64,000 nucleotides of DNA, taken from the NCBI GenBank assembly GCA_027596075.1, contig JADGJC010000063.1:62001-126000 (forward strand). Direction: 5' to 3'. Numbering within the stretch: position 1 is the stretch's first letter; every line of letters starts with the position of its first letter. Position numbers and translations under genes: made by a program. The stretch comes from Rhizophlyctis rosea (lineage: Eukaryota; Chytridiomycota; Chytridiomycetes; Rhizophlyctidales; Rhizophlyctidaceae). The notes beneath the pieces are model-generated. The model searched no databases and had not been told where the DNA came from. It saw nothing but the letters and a program-made list of their open reading frames with translations. This document shows positions 44,826 through 58,378 of the stretch, one piece after another.

Positions 44826-45054
44826 ATCGCTGGGGTGGGATATCACAAGACAGACAGCATATCACAAGGCGTCCAAAGTCCAGATTTCATTCCCATGATT
44901 CCCAGCCAACTCCATATTTCCGTTCCACATGCTAATGTACACAATTGTGTTTCAACAATCAACAATCAAAACAAGAAAACAATATACACGCTGATGCTCC
45001 CCTTTTTCAGGGGACTGTCTTACGCTGAAAAAGAAAAAAATCTACAATCAAAGG

Positions 45055-47309
45055 CTAAAGCTGCTGGCCCAATTGGGGCAACGTGACGGCGGGTAACGTC
45101 GTCGCAAAAGCCTGTAAAGTCGCTACGGCCGATCTTTCCTGCAGGTAGGCAATCAGGTCGAACGTCATGGTTCCAATACCGATGATGATTTCGAAGGCTG
45201 GTGGTGCGCGGGAATATGGGGAACGTGGAAATGTCAGTCGTCAAATGCCCCCAACTAAATGAATGAAACAAAACCCTGTGCCTCACCAATAAGAATAATA
45301 ACAATCCACTCCAACTGCTCCCCATGCGAACTCGTCATATGTTCTTTGAGCATGTCCAGGAGATCGGAAATGACGGACACGCGTTGGTTGAGGAGGTCTA
45401 CGCGTTGTGAGATTTCTAGGTAGCCTCTGATGGCCATATATAGGGGTTCTAGAGCTGGTTCGGACCTGTGGAGGAGTGTTAATTATGTTGCCCGGTTTAC
45501 AGCGTGGGAAAAGAAGGTATGATGTAGCTTAAAGCGAAAAGCAGCAAAGCGGTTGCGTACCAGAATATTTCCGGTATATCTATAGGACAGTGAGCGGTTA
45601 GCGACAATGTCATTGACCAGGATGCGGCAGATCCCTCTTTGGCCCCCTCACCCCCTTTCATTCCTTGCCCCTCCAAATCCGAAATCACAAAGAAACCCAC
45701 CCAAAACATTCGACACCAAATTCACATTAATCCTCATAATAAACAACTGCCCAATCTTCTTATTAATCGCCTTCCTCGACATCTGGATCTTGCCTGTCTC
45801 CGCCATGATCTGCGGAATATGCTTTGTGCTCTCGATCGTTGCTTCGATCAACCCTTCAAAGAGCGCTAGCTTGACGGATTGGGCGATGGCGTGGGAAATT
45901 GTGAGTTTTATCATGTAGTTGGCGGGGTTTTTGAGGGTTATGATGTCGTTGTAGATGCGGGGTTGGTATTGCGCTGTGGGAGGGTGTTAGAGGGTGTGAA
46001 AGGAGGGGGGGATAGGGTGTGGGGGAGGCTTACTGTTGTAGTGGAAGTGGAAGTTTTCGACCTCTACGTCGTCTTCTGCTGGAAGGGGTCGTGTGGTGTC
46101 AGCAACTCCCGTGGGCAAACATGCACGAAAATCCTTCATGACGCACCCAACTTCTCCTCCTCAAAGCCCGCCAACTCCTTCAAAATCTCCTCCTCCTCAC
46201 TCTCACTCAAACCCCACATGACCACCACGCCGTAATCGAAAAACAAGCACTCCCCGATTGGCGAGATCCGTTTTGCCAAGCCTGCAAATGAGATAGTACT
46301 GGGTATGGTGCGGCCGCTGGCGTCTATGCTTTGTTCGAAGAAGGATTCTAGGTCGTTGAGGGGTTGGGCGGTTGCGTCGATTTCTCCCGGACTGCTCCAG
46401 TCTATTAGGTCCGCGTAGGAGTTGTCGGCTGTTAGCCCGTTTGGAGGGAGGTTGCCCGGATTTGATGATGTTGACACCCAGGGAGTGTAGATTACTGCAG
46501 AGGTGAGGGCGTTTTAGTTTTGCAAATCGTTATAGGTCGCATATCCGCCATGCTCATCGTCTCAGGCATTGGTGGACCCAGATAGCTTGCAAGGAAGCAA
46601 ATGTCTCGAAGCACCCTGATCTTCGCCTTGAAACAGAGCAGAACATTACCTTCATCAAACTTTTTCGGAGCTGTATGATTTCTATTTGACCGGCCTTTGA
46701 GCCATTCAAACAGCGCATCAAACTTATATGAGCTGTATATGTCAGTGAGCATCACGGTGACTACCTATTTTTGGTCAGCCAGGCAGGGACATACTTAGCA
46801 GTACAATAAGCCGTGACTCTCGGCAACCACTTCTTCTCCATCTTGCTGAGCCATTGTTCCTTCTGTGTTTTTGCCGTAACGTGTGGGAGCTGGAGGGCGT
46901 TATCGGGTTGCGAGTCGGTCGTGGCCGCGTCATGACCAGCAGTCAGGGCGTCTTCGGGAAAAAGGGTGAGCTTCTGTGCAGTTTTTGTCGTCCTACATGC
47001 ACCGGCGGGACGCAGAGTGTGAGACTTCAGATTGGACATTCCCTAATTGAATTACAGAATGAAACAAGCGCGTCCCTACCGTTTGGGTGCTCTAGGACCC
47101 TCCGCTTTTGGCTTATTTGACGGTGTTGTAGGAGGATTTGCTCCAGGTTGTGCACCCTGCTGAGCAGGGTTGGCGGCGGGCTGAGGGCTTGCATTGATGT
47201 TTGTTTGACTAGTTTGGGCTTGTACTGGCGCTGGTAGAAGTGGTGCTGTCGTGTCATCGATTGCGGAGATTTCGCCCTTCGACCCAGATCTTTGTGGTTT
47301 ACGGCTCAT
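45055..47309 (-). CDS. RMD1/RMND1-family (DUF155) membrane protein
   Basis: Member of the DUF155 family that includes yeast RMD1/RMD8 and mitochondrial RMND1. The N-terminus (MSRKPQRSG..., Pro/Gln-rich) is disordered. Following exons encode KEQWLSKMEKKWLPRVTAYCTAK and SSYKFDALFEWLKGR, then the core: GECLFFDYGVVVMWGLSESE with an acidic EEEEILKELAGFEEEKL, ENFHFHYN, QPRIYNDIITLKNPANYMIK, ISHAIAQSVKLALFE, STKHIPQIMAETGKI and ISQRVDLLNQRVSVISDLLD. A hydrophobic pair near the C-terminus (LEWIVIILI joined to AFEIIIGIGTMTFDLIA) is the expected membrane anchor. The last codons are LPQLGQQL-stop at 45055. About eight exons; boundaries approximate. It is convergent with FNTB and divergent from DOP1. The exact yeast orthologue was not decided. 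Confidence 0.87.
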
Positions 47310-47785
47310 TGTGCTGGAAAACTATTGAGGGTTAGGGTCCTTGTAAATTGTGGAAAGTGTTCAGATGGAACCAAAGGTGCACCTTTATTCGGTAAAAGAG
47401 ATATATGGATGATGATACGATAATCGAGCGAGAGTATTCTATTCTAGGTGACCGTGAGAATTTACAGTATGCTTATGCGGATGAAAGTGTCAGGATGCTG
47501 TGTTGGTGCCAAACAAGGTTTTGGCAGCGAACACCCAGGTTCTCGAGTTGCATGATGTCGCGAGTTTGTGTGACACATGATGACATTCTCGACTCCTTGA
47601 GGCGAGGTTCACGTGCGGTGCCAAGATGCGGCTCGGCCAAACTTCGTGTTTCCCACGTTCCCACACTCCCTCATCCCCTCTTCTCCGCCATCCTGCCATC
47701 TGCATAAGCGATCAAGAACCCGTGGGAAACATAACATTCACATAGCAAGCAAAACGTTTCACCTTCCCCGAATTTACGCGCGGCC
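47310..47785. promoter_or_regulatory. Divergent promoter region RMD1-family / DOP1
   Basis: 476 bp between divergent ATGs. No coding frame is supported here and no obvious TATA box is visible; both promoters presumably lie in this interval. Confidence 0.4.
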
Positions 47786-50700
47786 ATGGCCGATATACCC
47801 GGCAGTGCAGCGGAATTCCCAGCCGCACCTGCCACTACCGCTGGTCCGAACAGCTCAGCAAGCTCCCTCCCATTGATACACTCCACATCAGAAGGAATAG
47901 TAACTGACGCGGTCGAAGAGCAAACTCTAGAAGGTGATAAAAGCTGTTCTAATAATATCATCAAGTGCAACGTCTTTATAGTAGACTTGAGCTTCCTGGC
48001 CTCGTTTGAACTGTTCACGATGGCTGAACGACCTTTTAACAGATCTCCGCAAAGATGTAAAATATAAACGTTTTGTGCAAGCCGTTGATAAAATACTGCA
48101 ATCATTTGAGTCGGTCAATGAATGGGCAGACGTCATCGGCTTTTTGACGCGTTTAGCAAAGGTTATTCTGTTGTGTCTGAGCTAGATTCATTCGACTCTA
48201 ACGCGAAGCGTTCAATAGATCTTTCAAGCTCATCCACAATATTCCATTGTTCCTCGAAAGTTGATTGTATCCAAACGGTTAGCCCAATGTCTAAATCCTG
48301 CGTTGCCGGCCGGCGTGCATCAGAAGGCACTGGACGTTTATGGACTCATCTTTGAGGCGGCTGGGGTAAGGAATGACGATGGGCAAGTGCTCTGACACTA
48401 TGATAACATTCGCGCCTACTTAGAGTGCACAACTTGCCGAAGATCTGCCATTATGGTCCTATGGACTTTTTCCGTTTCTGCAGAACGCTGCCATGTCAGT
48501 AAAGGTACATCACCGCGTTCCTGAGAAAGCGTCCATGTCGCTCACCAATACCATTATACCAGCCAGTCGTGCTCAACCTATATCAGAAGTACTATCTTCC
48601 GTTGGGCCTCCGACTGAAGCCATGCCTGAAGGGTCTAATACTGGGACTACTGCCCATTTTGGAGGAGGAGAACAACGAGTATTTCGACAAAGGGTTGTCC
48701 ATCATGGATAATGTGTCAGATACCGTTGGACAGGGGTACTTCTTTCACTGCACATGGCTGGCGTTGATCACTGTTCCACATCTTCGACTTGCTGGGTTGC
48801 ATTATTTGCTTAAGCGGATGCCGACAGTGTCGTCTAAAGAAGGTCAGTCAAAAGTGCAATGATCTATCGTGCGAAATTTGTGCCCAACGTCTCATGTAGA
48901 CGTCGCCGTCGTTCTTGGGAATGAAACCGGCTTGCTGGCCGCGGCACTGTCGGCCATGTTGGAGGATAAGGCTGTGCTAGTACAGCGTGGAGTTTTGGAA
49001 TTGCTCGTGGTACACTTCCCTTTAGAACATCGGTAAAGTTCCGGAGGCACACAGCTTTCAGAGTCAATTTTCTCATTCGAATTTTGGTATGCAGACTGTT
49101 TAGGGATGATGATAGTATTGCAATCATCCGTTCAGCCGTCAGTGTTGTGTCTCGACGTGATATGTCGCTGAATAGGCGATTGTATTCCTGGCTCTTGGGT
49201 AAGTTCCGATTTGCGATGAAGCTTCACACATGATGCTAAGAGCTGCCGGTACTTAGGGAAAGGGGAAGAGAATGAGAAGGAAAAGTCGATGATTCAGGCA
49301 AATCAGGATGCACTCGTTGCTGCGCTTCGGGTATGCCCACGTTGTTGTCGATCGCCTCTGAATTGATTTGCTGACTATGGGCTAGACAATGTTTATGACT
49401 CCAAGCACGGAAGTGACGGAGCTAACAAAGCCTTACCGAGTTCTCATTTCTTTGATGGATAGGCCGGAGATTGGACAGGCCGTGCTGGACCACATCTTCT
49501 TTGACATGCTGTCATCTTTGAGAGAGCATTGCAGTACAACATCACATGCGACGGAGGTAAGATTTGGCAACGCTGCAATTGCTGACAAGAATGCTGACAC
49601 CAGTCTAGCTTTTGCAAACGGCCAAGATGTTTTTTGACTTGCTGGACCCGTTCATTGTATGGAAACAATTGTATCATGTTGTGCGGAGAAATCCGGTCGC
49701 CGACGCTAAATCGGGTGACGTACGTTGATTTGATTTCTATCAATGCTGTGCAACTCCTTAAAGAGTTTTTTCAGGCCTACCATCTGGTGTCGTACGCCTT
49801 GGAACACGTCAAATTCGCCGATGATGAGTCTCGTCGCGTTCACATGCCTTTTGTCCTACACACCGCCGTGTCGGCAATAAGTGAAACACTGCAACCGACC
49901 AGTTTGGAGCCGCTGCCGCCTTCTCTTTTTCCATCGCTTTCAATGTGTGCACAATTGTTGGACGGATTCGCGGAAGAAGCATACGGGACTGACTGGAGAT
50001 TAGGGGATTTCATTGAGGGCGAGGGGCTGCCGAAATTGAAGATTGATACTGGGAAAGGGTCCATTGTGCAGGAGGAGAAGGACGATGAGGTGGTTGTTGA
50101 GAAGCAGATTGAGATGTTTTACGGGCCGGAGGATTCGGGGCAGATTCGGGAGGATCCGTTTACGGTTTATAAGGATTTCCGGGCGGGGAAGATGGTTGTT
50201 GAGAGGAGTTTTGGGTTGTTGAGGGGGTTGCTTGATGTGACGATGAAACATGGAGTTTTGGAGAATAGGATAATGGAAGGAGAGATGTTTACGGTTGTGG
50301 ACATCACGGGCGGGATGATTGGACGGTTGGCAGAGCGGGTGGATGCGGTTGGGAGGGAGAGGATGAAGCATATTGTTGGGTTGGGGTATGATGATGAAGC
50401 GGAGACGCCGCATTGGGTGGAGACGTTGTTGAGGGGATGTACTGAGGTAAGAGCGTACGATCTTGCTCAAGTGCACTTTGAGAGATTGACCTGAAGTCTC
50501 AGATCAACGATTTCGGTATTGTACGGGTTTGCGTCCGATGCCTATTCAGCGCATTTCGGAGCCCTTTGTACCCCGTACCATTACCCAAAGATTTTGACAC
50601 TTATCTTGACCGGATAGTTCGGAAGGTGAGCTGCCTTTTTGACCAGATGTCGTCCTTCACACCATGCAGATGACAAAAAAATCAGTTTTGGAATTTTCTC

Positions 50701-53700
50701 GCCCCGGAAGATTCGGCATACCACGAAGAAATCACGAATTTGATATGGGAACTGACGGTTGTGTTGTCGACGTATTCGGTTGAGAATGTCTTTGTGAGAC
50801 TTTTGGCGGAGGAAATACCGGAGAAAAGGGGGGGTGCCATGAGGAAGTTTGGGGTTTTTTATCGTTTGTCGGGTGAGCTTCTGCTTTCTTGGCGCTGCTG
50901 CCGTTGACGAAACGCTGATGAGGGAGGTTGGCAGAGGAGAAGAACAAACCTGTGAGTTTGGCGTTTTCGCGAGTGTTGTTTTTTGTGTTGGACTCGCTGC
51001 GGTGCGACGATGTGACGTTGCAGAGGGCGGGAGAGATGTGGGTTCGGTCCTATGTTCGGAATCAAATAAGGTATGTTCATCTCCCTGCTGCTACGCGATT
51101 ATGACCCTTCAATCAACGCATCCGGTCTATCAGACTACTAGATCCAATCCTGGCGATTCTCTTCCACCATGATGTTGTGCCCAAGCCTGCGACGGTGCGC
51201 ATCAGTGGAGAGGAGGTGCCCCTTTTGTATTATGTGGGGCCTTTCAATTGTGGGCAGGTTGAGTATGGGCTTGCGACTTTGGCGGCGGTGACGAAGGTTG
51301 GGGATAGGGGGTTTGTGAGGATTGTTTGGAATGTTGTGGTTGATGGGGATGTGGGGAGTGAGGGTAAGAGATTCGTGGAGAAGGAAGGTTATTGTTGTGG
51401 TACTGATCGTTATGTTGTAGTTGATGGAGATGGGGGGGAGAAGATGACGTATGGCGATTTGTTGATGAATATCAGTTTGAGGTCGGTTTTATCCCATTGA
51501 ATTGAAGTTTAGCAGCCTTTCAACACTCACAATACCACCCATAGATACCTCGAATCCGAACCATCCCCAAAACACACCGACCTCTTCACGCAACGCAAAA
51601 TGGACGCCATCCACGCGCGCCTATGCGACTTTTTGCATCTTCTGATTGTGCGGAGCGAGAAGGATAATTTGAGACAGAGGCTTGTGAGGGAGATGCACGA
51701 TGTCGTTGTTCGGAAGTTGCTGTTTTGTATTTTTTCGGGGCGGTGCGATTTGCAGCCAAGGTTGTTGAGGCTTTGGAGGGCTGGGATGGCGGTTGGGGGT
51801 GGCGAGGAGGATGGGAAGGGGGGTGTGGAAGGTGAGCTTCTCTGGAGGGATGGTCGCGTGCATGCCCTTGGGAGGAATGGCTAACAGCCACATTTGACCA
51901 GGATCACCACCCTTATTCGTCCGCACAATCCTCGACGCCCTCTCCGTCCGCACCAACCGCCCCGTCCTCCAAAACTGGATCGACTTCATCCTCGTCTCCC
52001 TCCCCCACTTCCGCAGCTCCTTCACCAAAGTCCTCCTCCCCATCATCCGCTGCATCTGTGAGGAAATCTCAAAAAACCGGTCGTACCTTTCGCGGTATAT
52101 TCGTTTTTTCTCGGGAGAAGGGGGGACGAATGCGTCGCCGGCAAGGACTGGGGAGGGGAGGGTTGATACCGAGCTACCGGTTTTGTTGTTTGGATTGGAG
52201 AGGGTGTTTGCGTTCTTTTTGGAGGAAGGCGGGGGGAGTTCGTTTGCTGATGGGAGTGTCAGCGGTGGAGGTGGCGATACGATACGGTTCTTGACGGATT
52301 ATGTAAATAGTGTTGTGTGGGGTGAGACGACGCAACCGGAGGAAGAGTCTGTGCAGAGGAAAGTTCGAGAATTTATATTGTTGATGACGCCTGGGGTGTT
52401 TAGGGCTTTGGAGGAGGTGTATGCGGTTGTGATTTCGCCGGGGAGGGCGTTTGATGTTTTGGGGAAGGAGGTTAGGGGGAGGGTGCTGAGGGTTTTTGAG
52501 GTTGTTTTTGGGGCGTTTCCGGTTGATGCTTTGGAGGCTGTGGTTGAGGTTTGGTTTGCGGAGTGTGGGGGGATTCCGGATGATGAGGTGAATTTTGGAG
52601 GAGTGTTGGTGTGTTGGAGACGTGAGATCCTCTGACTCAAGGGCCTACTACAGCACGTCAAATCGAACAACGTAACGATACAGATGATGCATTCGATCCA
52701 AGGGTGTGGACAGGTGGATATTGTGAACATACTTTTGGAAAGTTTGAGAAATCGGGCGGCGATTAGTCAGGGTGGAGCGCCGAGGGAGAAGACGCGGAGG
52801 TTGCTGCGGCCTCCAACGTTGTGAGTTATTGATTGTTTCTATGTTTAACAAAGAGGTTTGGGGTAATTTTTCGCGTGACTGAGTTTGCTTTTGCATTTCA
52901 AGACCCGACGCGTCGATTATGCTCTTTCTGGAGAAATACTGCCAGTATTGGGCTGATGTTCAAACATTGGAGGAGACTTGGTCTGGGGTTCTCGCTTATT
53001 TGAAGGATTCGTTCTTGGCGCCTGGAGCGTACAAGTTTATGTTTCCTTCTATGTTGAGGTACGTTGTGCTGATGTGTGAAATTGAATTAGCGGTGTGGTT
53101 CTGACTGTTAAAATAGGTTGCTGACGGTGTATTTCGATAAGCTGGTTGGTCGACCGACTTTTGAAGATAAGCGATACCGGAGGGAGGCCGAGGTATGTGT
53201 TGAATGTTGTATATGTCTTCAGGCTAACTACTGACGGTTAGGGGTTTGTACAGGATGCGTACCAGAAAATTTGCGATTCTTGTATTCTGATTGGTGGGCG
53301 GGCATTTGATAAGGGGGGCTGGAGTGGACGGGCTGTGCCCGTGGTCGATGTTGAGGGAGTGGGGATAGGTGAGGACTCATTCCAGTGCATGTTGGCTCTT
53401 TTCGATGACGATGAAACTGATAGGACTATTTCAGTTGTGGACGACAGCGGAAATGAGAGTGGGCCTATTGCCGTCCTGCCTGAAATTGCTGGCAATTTGA
53501 AGCGGGCGAGCAAGATGTCGGAGGATACGTTGATGCAGGAGGTTTGTTGTTTACTGTTCTATGCTATATGTCAAACCCGCAAGGGAGGCTGATCGAGTCA
53601 TGTGCCGTCAGATTATCATGTATTTGGCGACAGCGGTGTTCCCTTCCCTTCGCAAGTTCTTGACAGATCAGGACCGAGTTTTGGCGTTGTTTACCAACGC

Positions 53701-55405
53701 AATGTATTACATTGTTGGACCGACGTTACGGAATCGTCAGAAGTATGCGACATTCCTGAATACATTGCCTTCAGTTATCCGGTGTACTAACCAAACCCTC
53801 CTGCAGCGTTCGTTTGCTCCTCGCTCCCGTCTTGGAACTCATTTGCGCAATGACCAAAGTACCGTCCGGGTACAAAACCTGGCGGAAGGACGCGTGGGAT
53901 TCCTTCATGGATCCACGGTTCTTCCAAATGGGCTTGGCGGCGGAGAGAAAGTGGAGGGTGATTGTGCAAAGTGCGATGGTGAATGAGAAGGAGCGGGTGG
54001 GAGAGTTGCTTGGTGAGTATGATGTTGGGGCTTGCATGTTCAAATCAGCGGCGATTTTCATTGTTTTGCTGATGACAATCCGTAGGGCGGATATCGGCAG
54101 CACCTTCGTCAACACTGTTTGTATCCAAGGATCAGGAAGCGTTGAATAGGGCGCATGCGCTGAGAAGATTATCGTTTGCGATTTTCTGCGGGCCGACTGA
54201 TCAGTATGTGCCGCATTTGCCTGCCATTCAGGAGAAGTTGGTGGATATTCTCAAGGTGTCGAATGGAGGGGTCGTTCATTGTGAGGTCAGTTGAGGGGTG
54301 TTTATGGTGCTTGATATGGAAAAATCATTGACAGTACAGTTTAGGCGTACTTGTGCTTGCGAGTTCTGTTGAGAAGAATGACTCCGAAGCATTTAGCGAA
54401 TATTTGGCCTACTGTTTTGACTGAGCTGGTAAACCGTCAATTTGATCGAGTTGCGCGATAAAGCATGTGCTAATGCTGCAGTCGCTCCAGATCCGTTTAT
54501 TTGGCGTGTATCTGAGGAGTCAGGATGCTGAACGGCCATCGGAGGATCTTAGTGTCTTCTTCGCTGCCTGTAAATTTTTGGATTTGCTGCTGGTGCTGGG
54601 GATTGATGACTTCCAATGGTAAGGCTCTGCTAGGACAAGGAGACTTTTACATCCGAATGTTTTTGACATTCAAGCAATCGCCTGCAGGCATCAATGGATA
54701 TTTGTAACGGAAACGCTTGAACTCTTGCATGATCTGATGACCGCGCAAGTGCGTCCAGTGGCCCTTGTCGATAAGCTGAGCTACAAATGGACGGGCGGTG
54801 CTCCATCATCAACACTCTCCACATACATTGGCGTCAGTGCAGTGCCGTCGGCAGATTCGGACATCTCAGGCTCGAAGGGCACCGCAAACGCTTCCATGCA
54901 ACCCATCCTTCCCGAGCATGAACGCCCCAATATCGGCGAGGCACTGCGACGCCCTCTGCTGACGATGCGCTCAATACACGATCGCAAGCAGCTGGAACCG
55001 TTCGTGCAAAGCGTTAGCGGATACGTGTATCAAACGACATATAGCGTTGCGAAGCCCGATCTGGATTTTATTGAGAGTATGCTGGAGAGTGACTTTTTGG
55101 ATGTTGAGGACGCCGCGCTTGGGGCTCGGAATGGGGTAAGGATTGTTGGTGCGGGGTCTGGATCTGATGGTGCAGGAGGGATGGCGTTGTCGCCGTCTCC
55201 GAAGAGGGTGGCGATTTCAGTGCCGGCGAGGAGTAGTATGGATTCTTTGGGTGGGTCACCGGGGAAGAGTGGGACTTCGCCGGCTGGAGTGAGGGGAAGG
55301 ACGGCGACGGGACGGTTGAGGGGGCAGAGTGTTTCTGCGGGTAGTGTTGGGGGCAGTGATACGGAAGGTGGGAGTGACTTTGAGGATGGGAGGAGGGGAC
55401 GGTAG
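47786..55405 (+). CDS. DOP1: DOP1/Dopey family protein (endosome-Golgi traffic)
   Basis: Large leucine-rich protein that, with MON2 and a flippase, acts in endosome-to-Golgi transport and cell polarity. Exon 1 (47786-47933, MADIPGSAAEF...) joins in phase 1 to 48043, giving DLRKDVKYKRFVQAVDKIL and SFESVNEWADVIGFLTRLAK. The next exon has IVPRKLIVSKRLAQCLNPAL and GVHQKALDVYGLIFEAAG, then NLYQKYYLPLGLRLKPCLKG and LLPILEEENNEYFDKG; this order is the Dopey N-terminal domain. Many further exons hold helical Leu/Val-rich repeats (for example INAVQLLKEFFQAYHLVSYA, LMDRPEIGQAVLDHIFFDML). The C-terminus is LDFIESMLESDFLDVED followed by a Gly/Ser-rich tail ending at 55405. The length is roughly 1,800 residues, as in fungal DOP1. 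Over twenty short introns; middle exon edges were not all resolved. A block at 51.9-52.6 kb changes strand composition abruptly. Confidence 0.88.
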
Positions 55406-56016
55406 GAATGTTGATATGGAGGATTTGTGGGAAGTATGTATAGTGTATCTTTTTGTTCAAATTTTTGTACATATGGATTGTGTAAAGCGTCACGCATATG
55501 TTGATAATGAATGATATTGTTTTTGACCGTTACTTTGACGTAAAATCGTTAGTATTCAATGTAATAGATGTCTGAGGCGATTTATTATATGTGGTGGTGG
55601 GCTTAATCAGAGTCCTTTCCATACGCCAGGATCTCTTCAAAGTTCAAGGTGGCACCGGGTGACCGGACTCGGGACGATCCGGCAAATCACCCAACCGGCA
55701 GACCGGAATGACGCACACAAACTTTGGAACCTTCAACTTTCCATGGATTTGATCAGTTTTGTCGCACAAATAAGATTTTGAGAATATTCGACCGCTGCGC
55801 TTTCGAAATGAGGAAACATCCGTGGGCGCACCATCCTTCAAAAAAGGACGGAGGAGGACGGGCAACTGAGTTGACGCCTTCCAACTGTCAAACGTTCTCC
55901 CGGATATAAAGCACGACGAGTGCGGTCCTGAGGATCGGACTGGTCTCATACAGGCGAAAATTAGTCACATCATACGCTAGAACATTCACAACAACACTTT
56001 CCGATACTGCCAAAAC
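55406..56016. other. Intergenic region before the MFS gene
   Basis: 3' flank of DOP1 (T-rich to about 55560) and the MFS promoter. A TATAAA at 55905-55910 lies 107 bases before the MFS ATG and is followed by an A/C-rich leader. No other gene seen. Confidence 0.5.
55905..55910 (+). promoter_or_regulatory. TATA box of the MFS transporter gene
   Basis: TATAAA within CGGATATAAAGC, 107 bases upstream of the ATG at 56017. Confidence 0.5.
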
Positions 56017-58059
56017 ATGTCTTCAAAGGACCCATTAGGGGAACACCCTCCTCGTCCTCCTCGCGTCGATTCCACTCAAGCCCTGTCACCCAAATCGTCA
56101 TCACAACCACCCGATTGCGCAGATCCTCCTCGTAGAGTATTTCCGGCATGGGAACGATGGTTAGTGTTGTCGGTCTCCACCCTTGGAGCACTGATGGCGA
56201 GTATTCAACAATCTGCTTTGATCGTAGCCTTGCCGGATTTGATGAAGGCTTTGAATATGAATTTTGGTGAGTTTTGTTGGGTTTTGTGACGACAATATGA
56301 AGCGCAGCTGCTTCCATTATAAGATACCATTCCCTATATCGCTGATACGGACTGACCCATTGCGTCTCATTACATAGCAACCATCCTATGGGTCATGATG
56401 GCCATGGTGGTCGTGATCGCCTCCGTATCTCAAATCCTAGGAAAGTTAGGCGACAAAATCGGCCGCGCCGTCACATACAATTTTGGATTCGCAGTATTCG
56501 GCCTGGCCGGTCTCCTGGCGGGGTTTTCGCAGCCGCAGTTCAAGGGAATGGATCTCATTGGCTACAGATGTTTGCAAGGGTTGGGGGGTGCATGTATTTT
56601 TGTGTCTAGTGCTGCTATTGTTGCCGATCGGGTAGGTGGTTTTGTGAGGATGTTGGCGGGGTTGGGGTTTGTATCATCTAATTGCTAGTTTGTATGATCA
56701 GTTCGCACCGTTCGGTCAAGTCGGTCTAGCAACGGGCGTCATCCAACTCGCCCTCGCCGTCGGCTTTGCACTCGGTCCAGTCATTGGTGGAGGAGCTCTC
56801 CGTGCCAGCTGGTCGTGGATCTTCTGGGTGACGGTTCCAACTGCAGTAATCGGTTGCGCGCTTGGATTTTGGAAAAACAAAGACGCTGTTCCATTCTCCT
56901 TGAAACGCGTTACATCCTTCCTACGCCAATTCAACATCCTCGGCTGTATTATGTTGATCACCAGTATTGCCTTGCTGGTTGTTTTGCTTAGCGAGGCGGT
57001 GTTTCCTGATGGGTCGGGTGCTGGCAAACCTTTGGGAATGGGGATGTTGGGCTTGGGGTTTGTGCTTGCCGGTATCATTTGGATCGTGACGGAGTTTAGG
57101 GCGAAGGTGCGGGTCTTGAGTGTGGAAATGTTTAGAAGTAGGGATTTCACTATTGGATGTTTGGGAATTGGGATTGCGTCTTTCTGCCGGTCCTGCTTTG
57201 TGTTTGCTTTGACGTTTTTTTACCAGGTAAGAATTGCGGATGTTATGGATTGGATGATGAAGTTTGTAACATGACTACATCTTGTTTTCGTAGGGACCAT
57301 ACGGGCAAGACCCGCTCATGGCAGGCGTATATCTTGTTCCGCTGGGAGTAGGGTTGGGGGTTGGTGGGTTTCTGTCGGGTCGTCTGGCGGATCGCATCGG
57401 CTTCCGTACAATGTGTGTCGTCGGTCCTCTCGTTGCGGCCGTCTCCACCATCGGTGCGGTGTTCCATAAAGCCAACACCCCGTACGCTGGCATTGCGTTC
57501 ACAGAGTTGTTCATCGGACTGGGGTGGGGACTGTTCCAGAGCCCCAGTGCAACGTTGTGTATCATGACAGTGCCCCCTGCAAAGAGAGGGGAGAGTTCTT
57601 CCGTGCGTATCGGTATCCTCGTTCTGTAGTTATTTGACGCTGCCTCACAATCTCTCGCTCCACACAAAGATCCGAATGACCCTCATGATGCTCTGCCAAA
57701 TGTTTGCCATCATCCTGGTATTCAAACTCATTCTCGCTTCCCTATCCTACGAAGAAGCCATCTCCCTTTTCCTATACGGCGGTGGACTTTCGGACCCGGC
57801 AACAACTGACCAGTTCCTGGATGGCCTGCATAAGATTTATTACATTGCTATTGCAGTTAGTGTGCTGGTAGCTGTGATAAGCTTCTTTATTAAGGCGAAG
57901 ATCATTAATCCGGGAGCTGGAACGAAGCCTGATGGGAAGGGAAAGGTTGAGGTGGGTCCAGGTGAGGTGGAGGGGATTGAGGAGGTTGAGGATGTTACGT
58001 TGGGGGATTTGGAAGTTGGGAAGAGGGATGGGATGATGAGCGAGGAGAGAGCGGCATAG
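56017..58059 (+). CDS. MFS drug:H+ antiporter (DHA2, 14-TM type)
   Basis: Plasma- or vacuolar-membrane multidrug antiporter of the major facilitator superfamily. Exons begin at 56017, 56378 and 56702, and further exons follow at about 57296 and 57670. The N-terminus is Pro/Ser-rich (about 40 residues). Helix 1 is LVLSVSTLGALMASIQQSAL with IVALPDLMKALNMNF; helix 2 follows as ATILWVMMAMVVVIASVSQI; the motif-A loop is LGKLGDKIGRA. Later segments are CLQGLGGACIFVSSAAIVAD, ADRFAPFGQVGLATG (loop after helix 4), AVGFALGPVIGGGALRASWS (the antiporter motif C region), GVGGFLSGRLADRIGFR and LFIGLGWGLFQSPSA. The acidic C-tail ends at 58059. Substrates cannot be read from the sequence. Confidence 0.9.
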
Positions 58060-58378
58060 ATTGTATGTATGTATATGCATATATCAGTTGTTTATCATTG
58101 TATGATGTTTATCAGAACCTTTGTCATATCGAGTTTTGGGTGCTTCATACCAGCAGGGGTAGTAAGAGTGACGTCCACATCCAATAGCTGGGCAATGTTC
58201 TAGTTTCATGCTCACTTATGCGCGACGCCCTATTACCGTCAACTCCCAATTTCCTCTTTGCAGACTTAGCAGTTGCACCAACATCTCTTTCAGCTTAACC
58301 GGTCATTTCGTGTCGGCGCCACTCGCTACCAATGACGTCCGTATCTCGGTATTTCAACAATGCTTGCCCTTTGAACGA
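58060..58378. other. Convergent 3' intergenic region
   Basis: 319 bp between the stops of the MFS gene (plus) and the NmrA-like gene (minus). No feature recognised apart from a short GTATGTATGTATATGC stretch near 58063-58078. Confidence 0.4.
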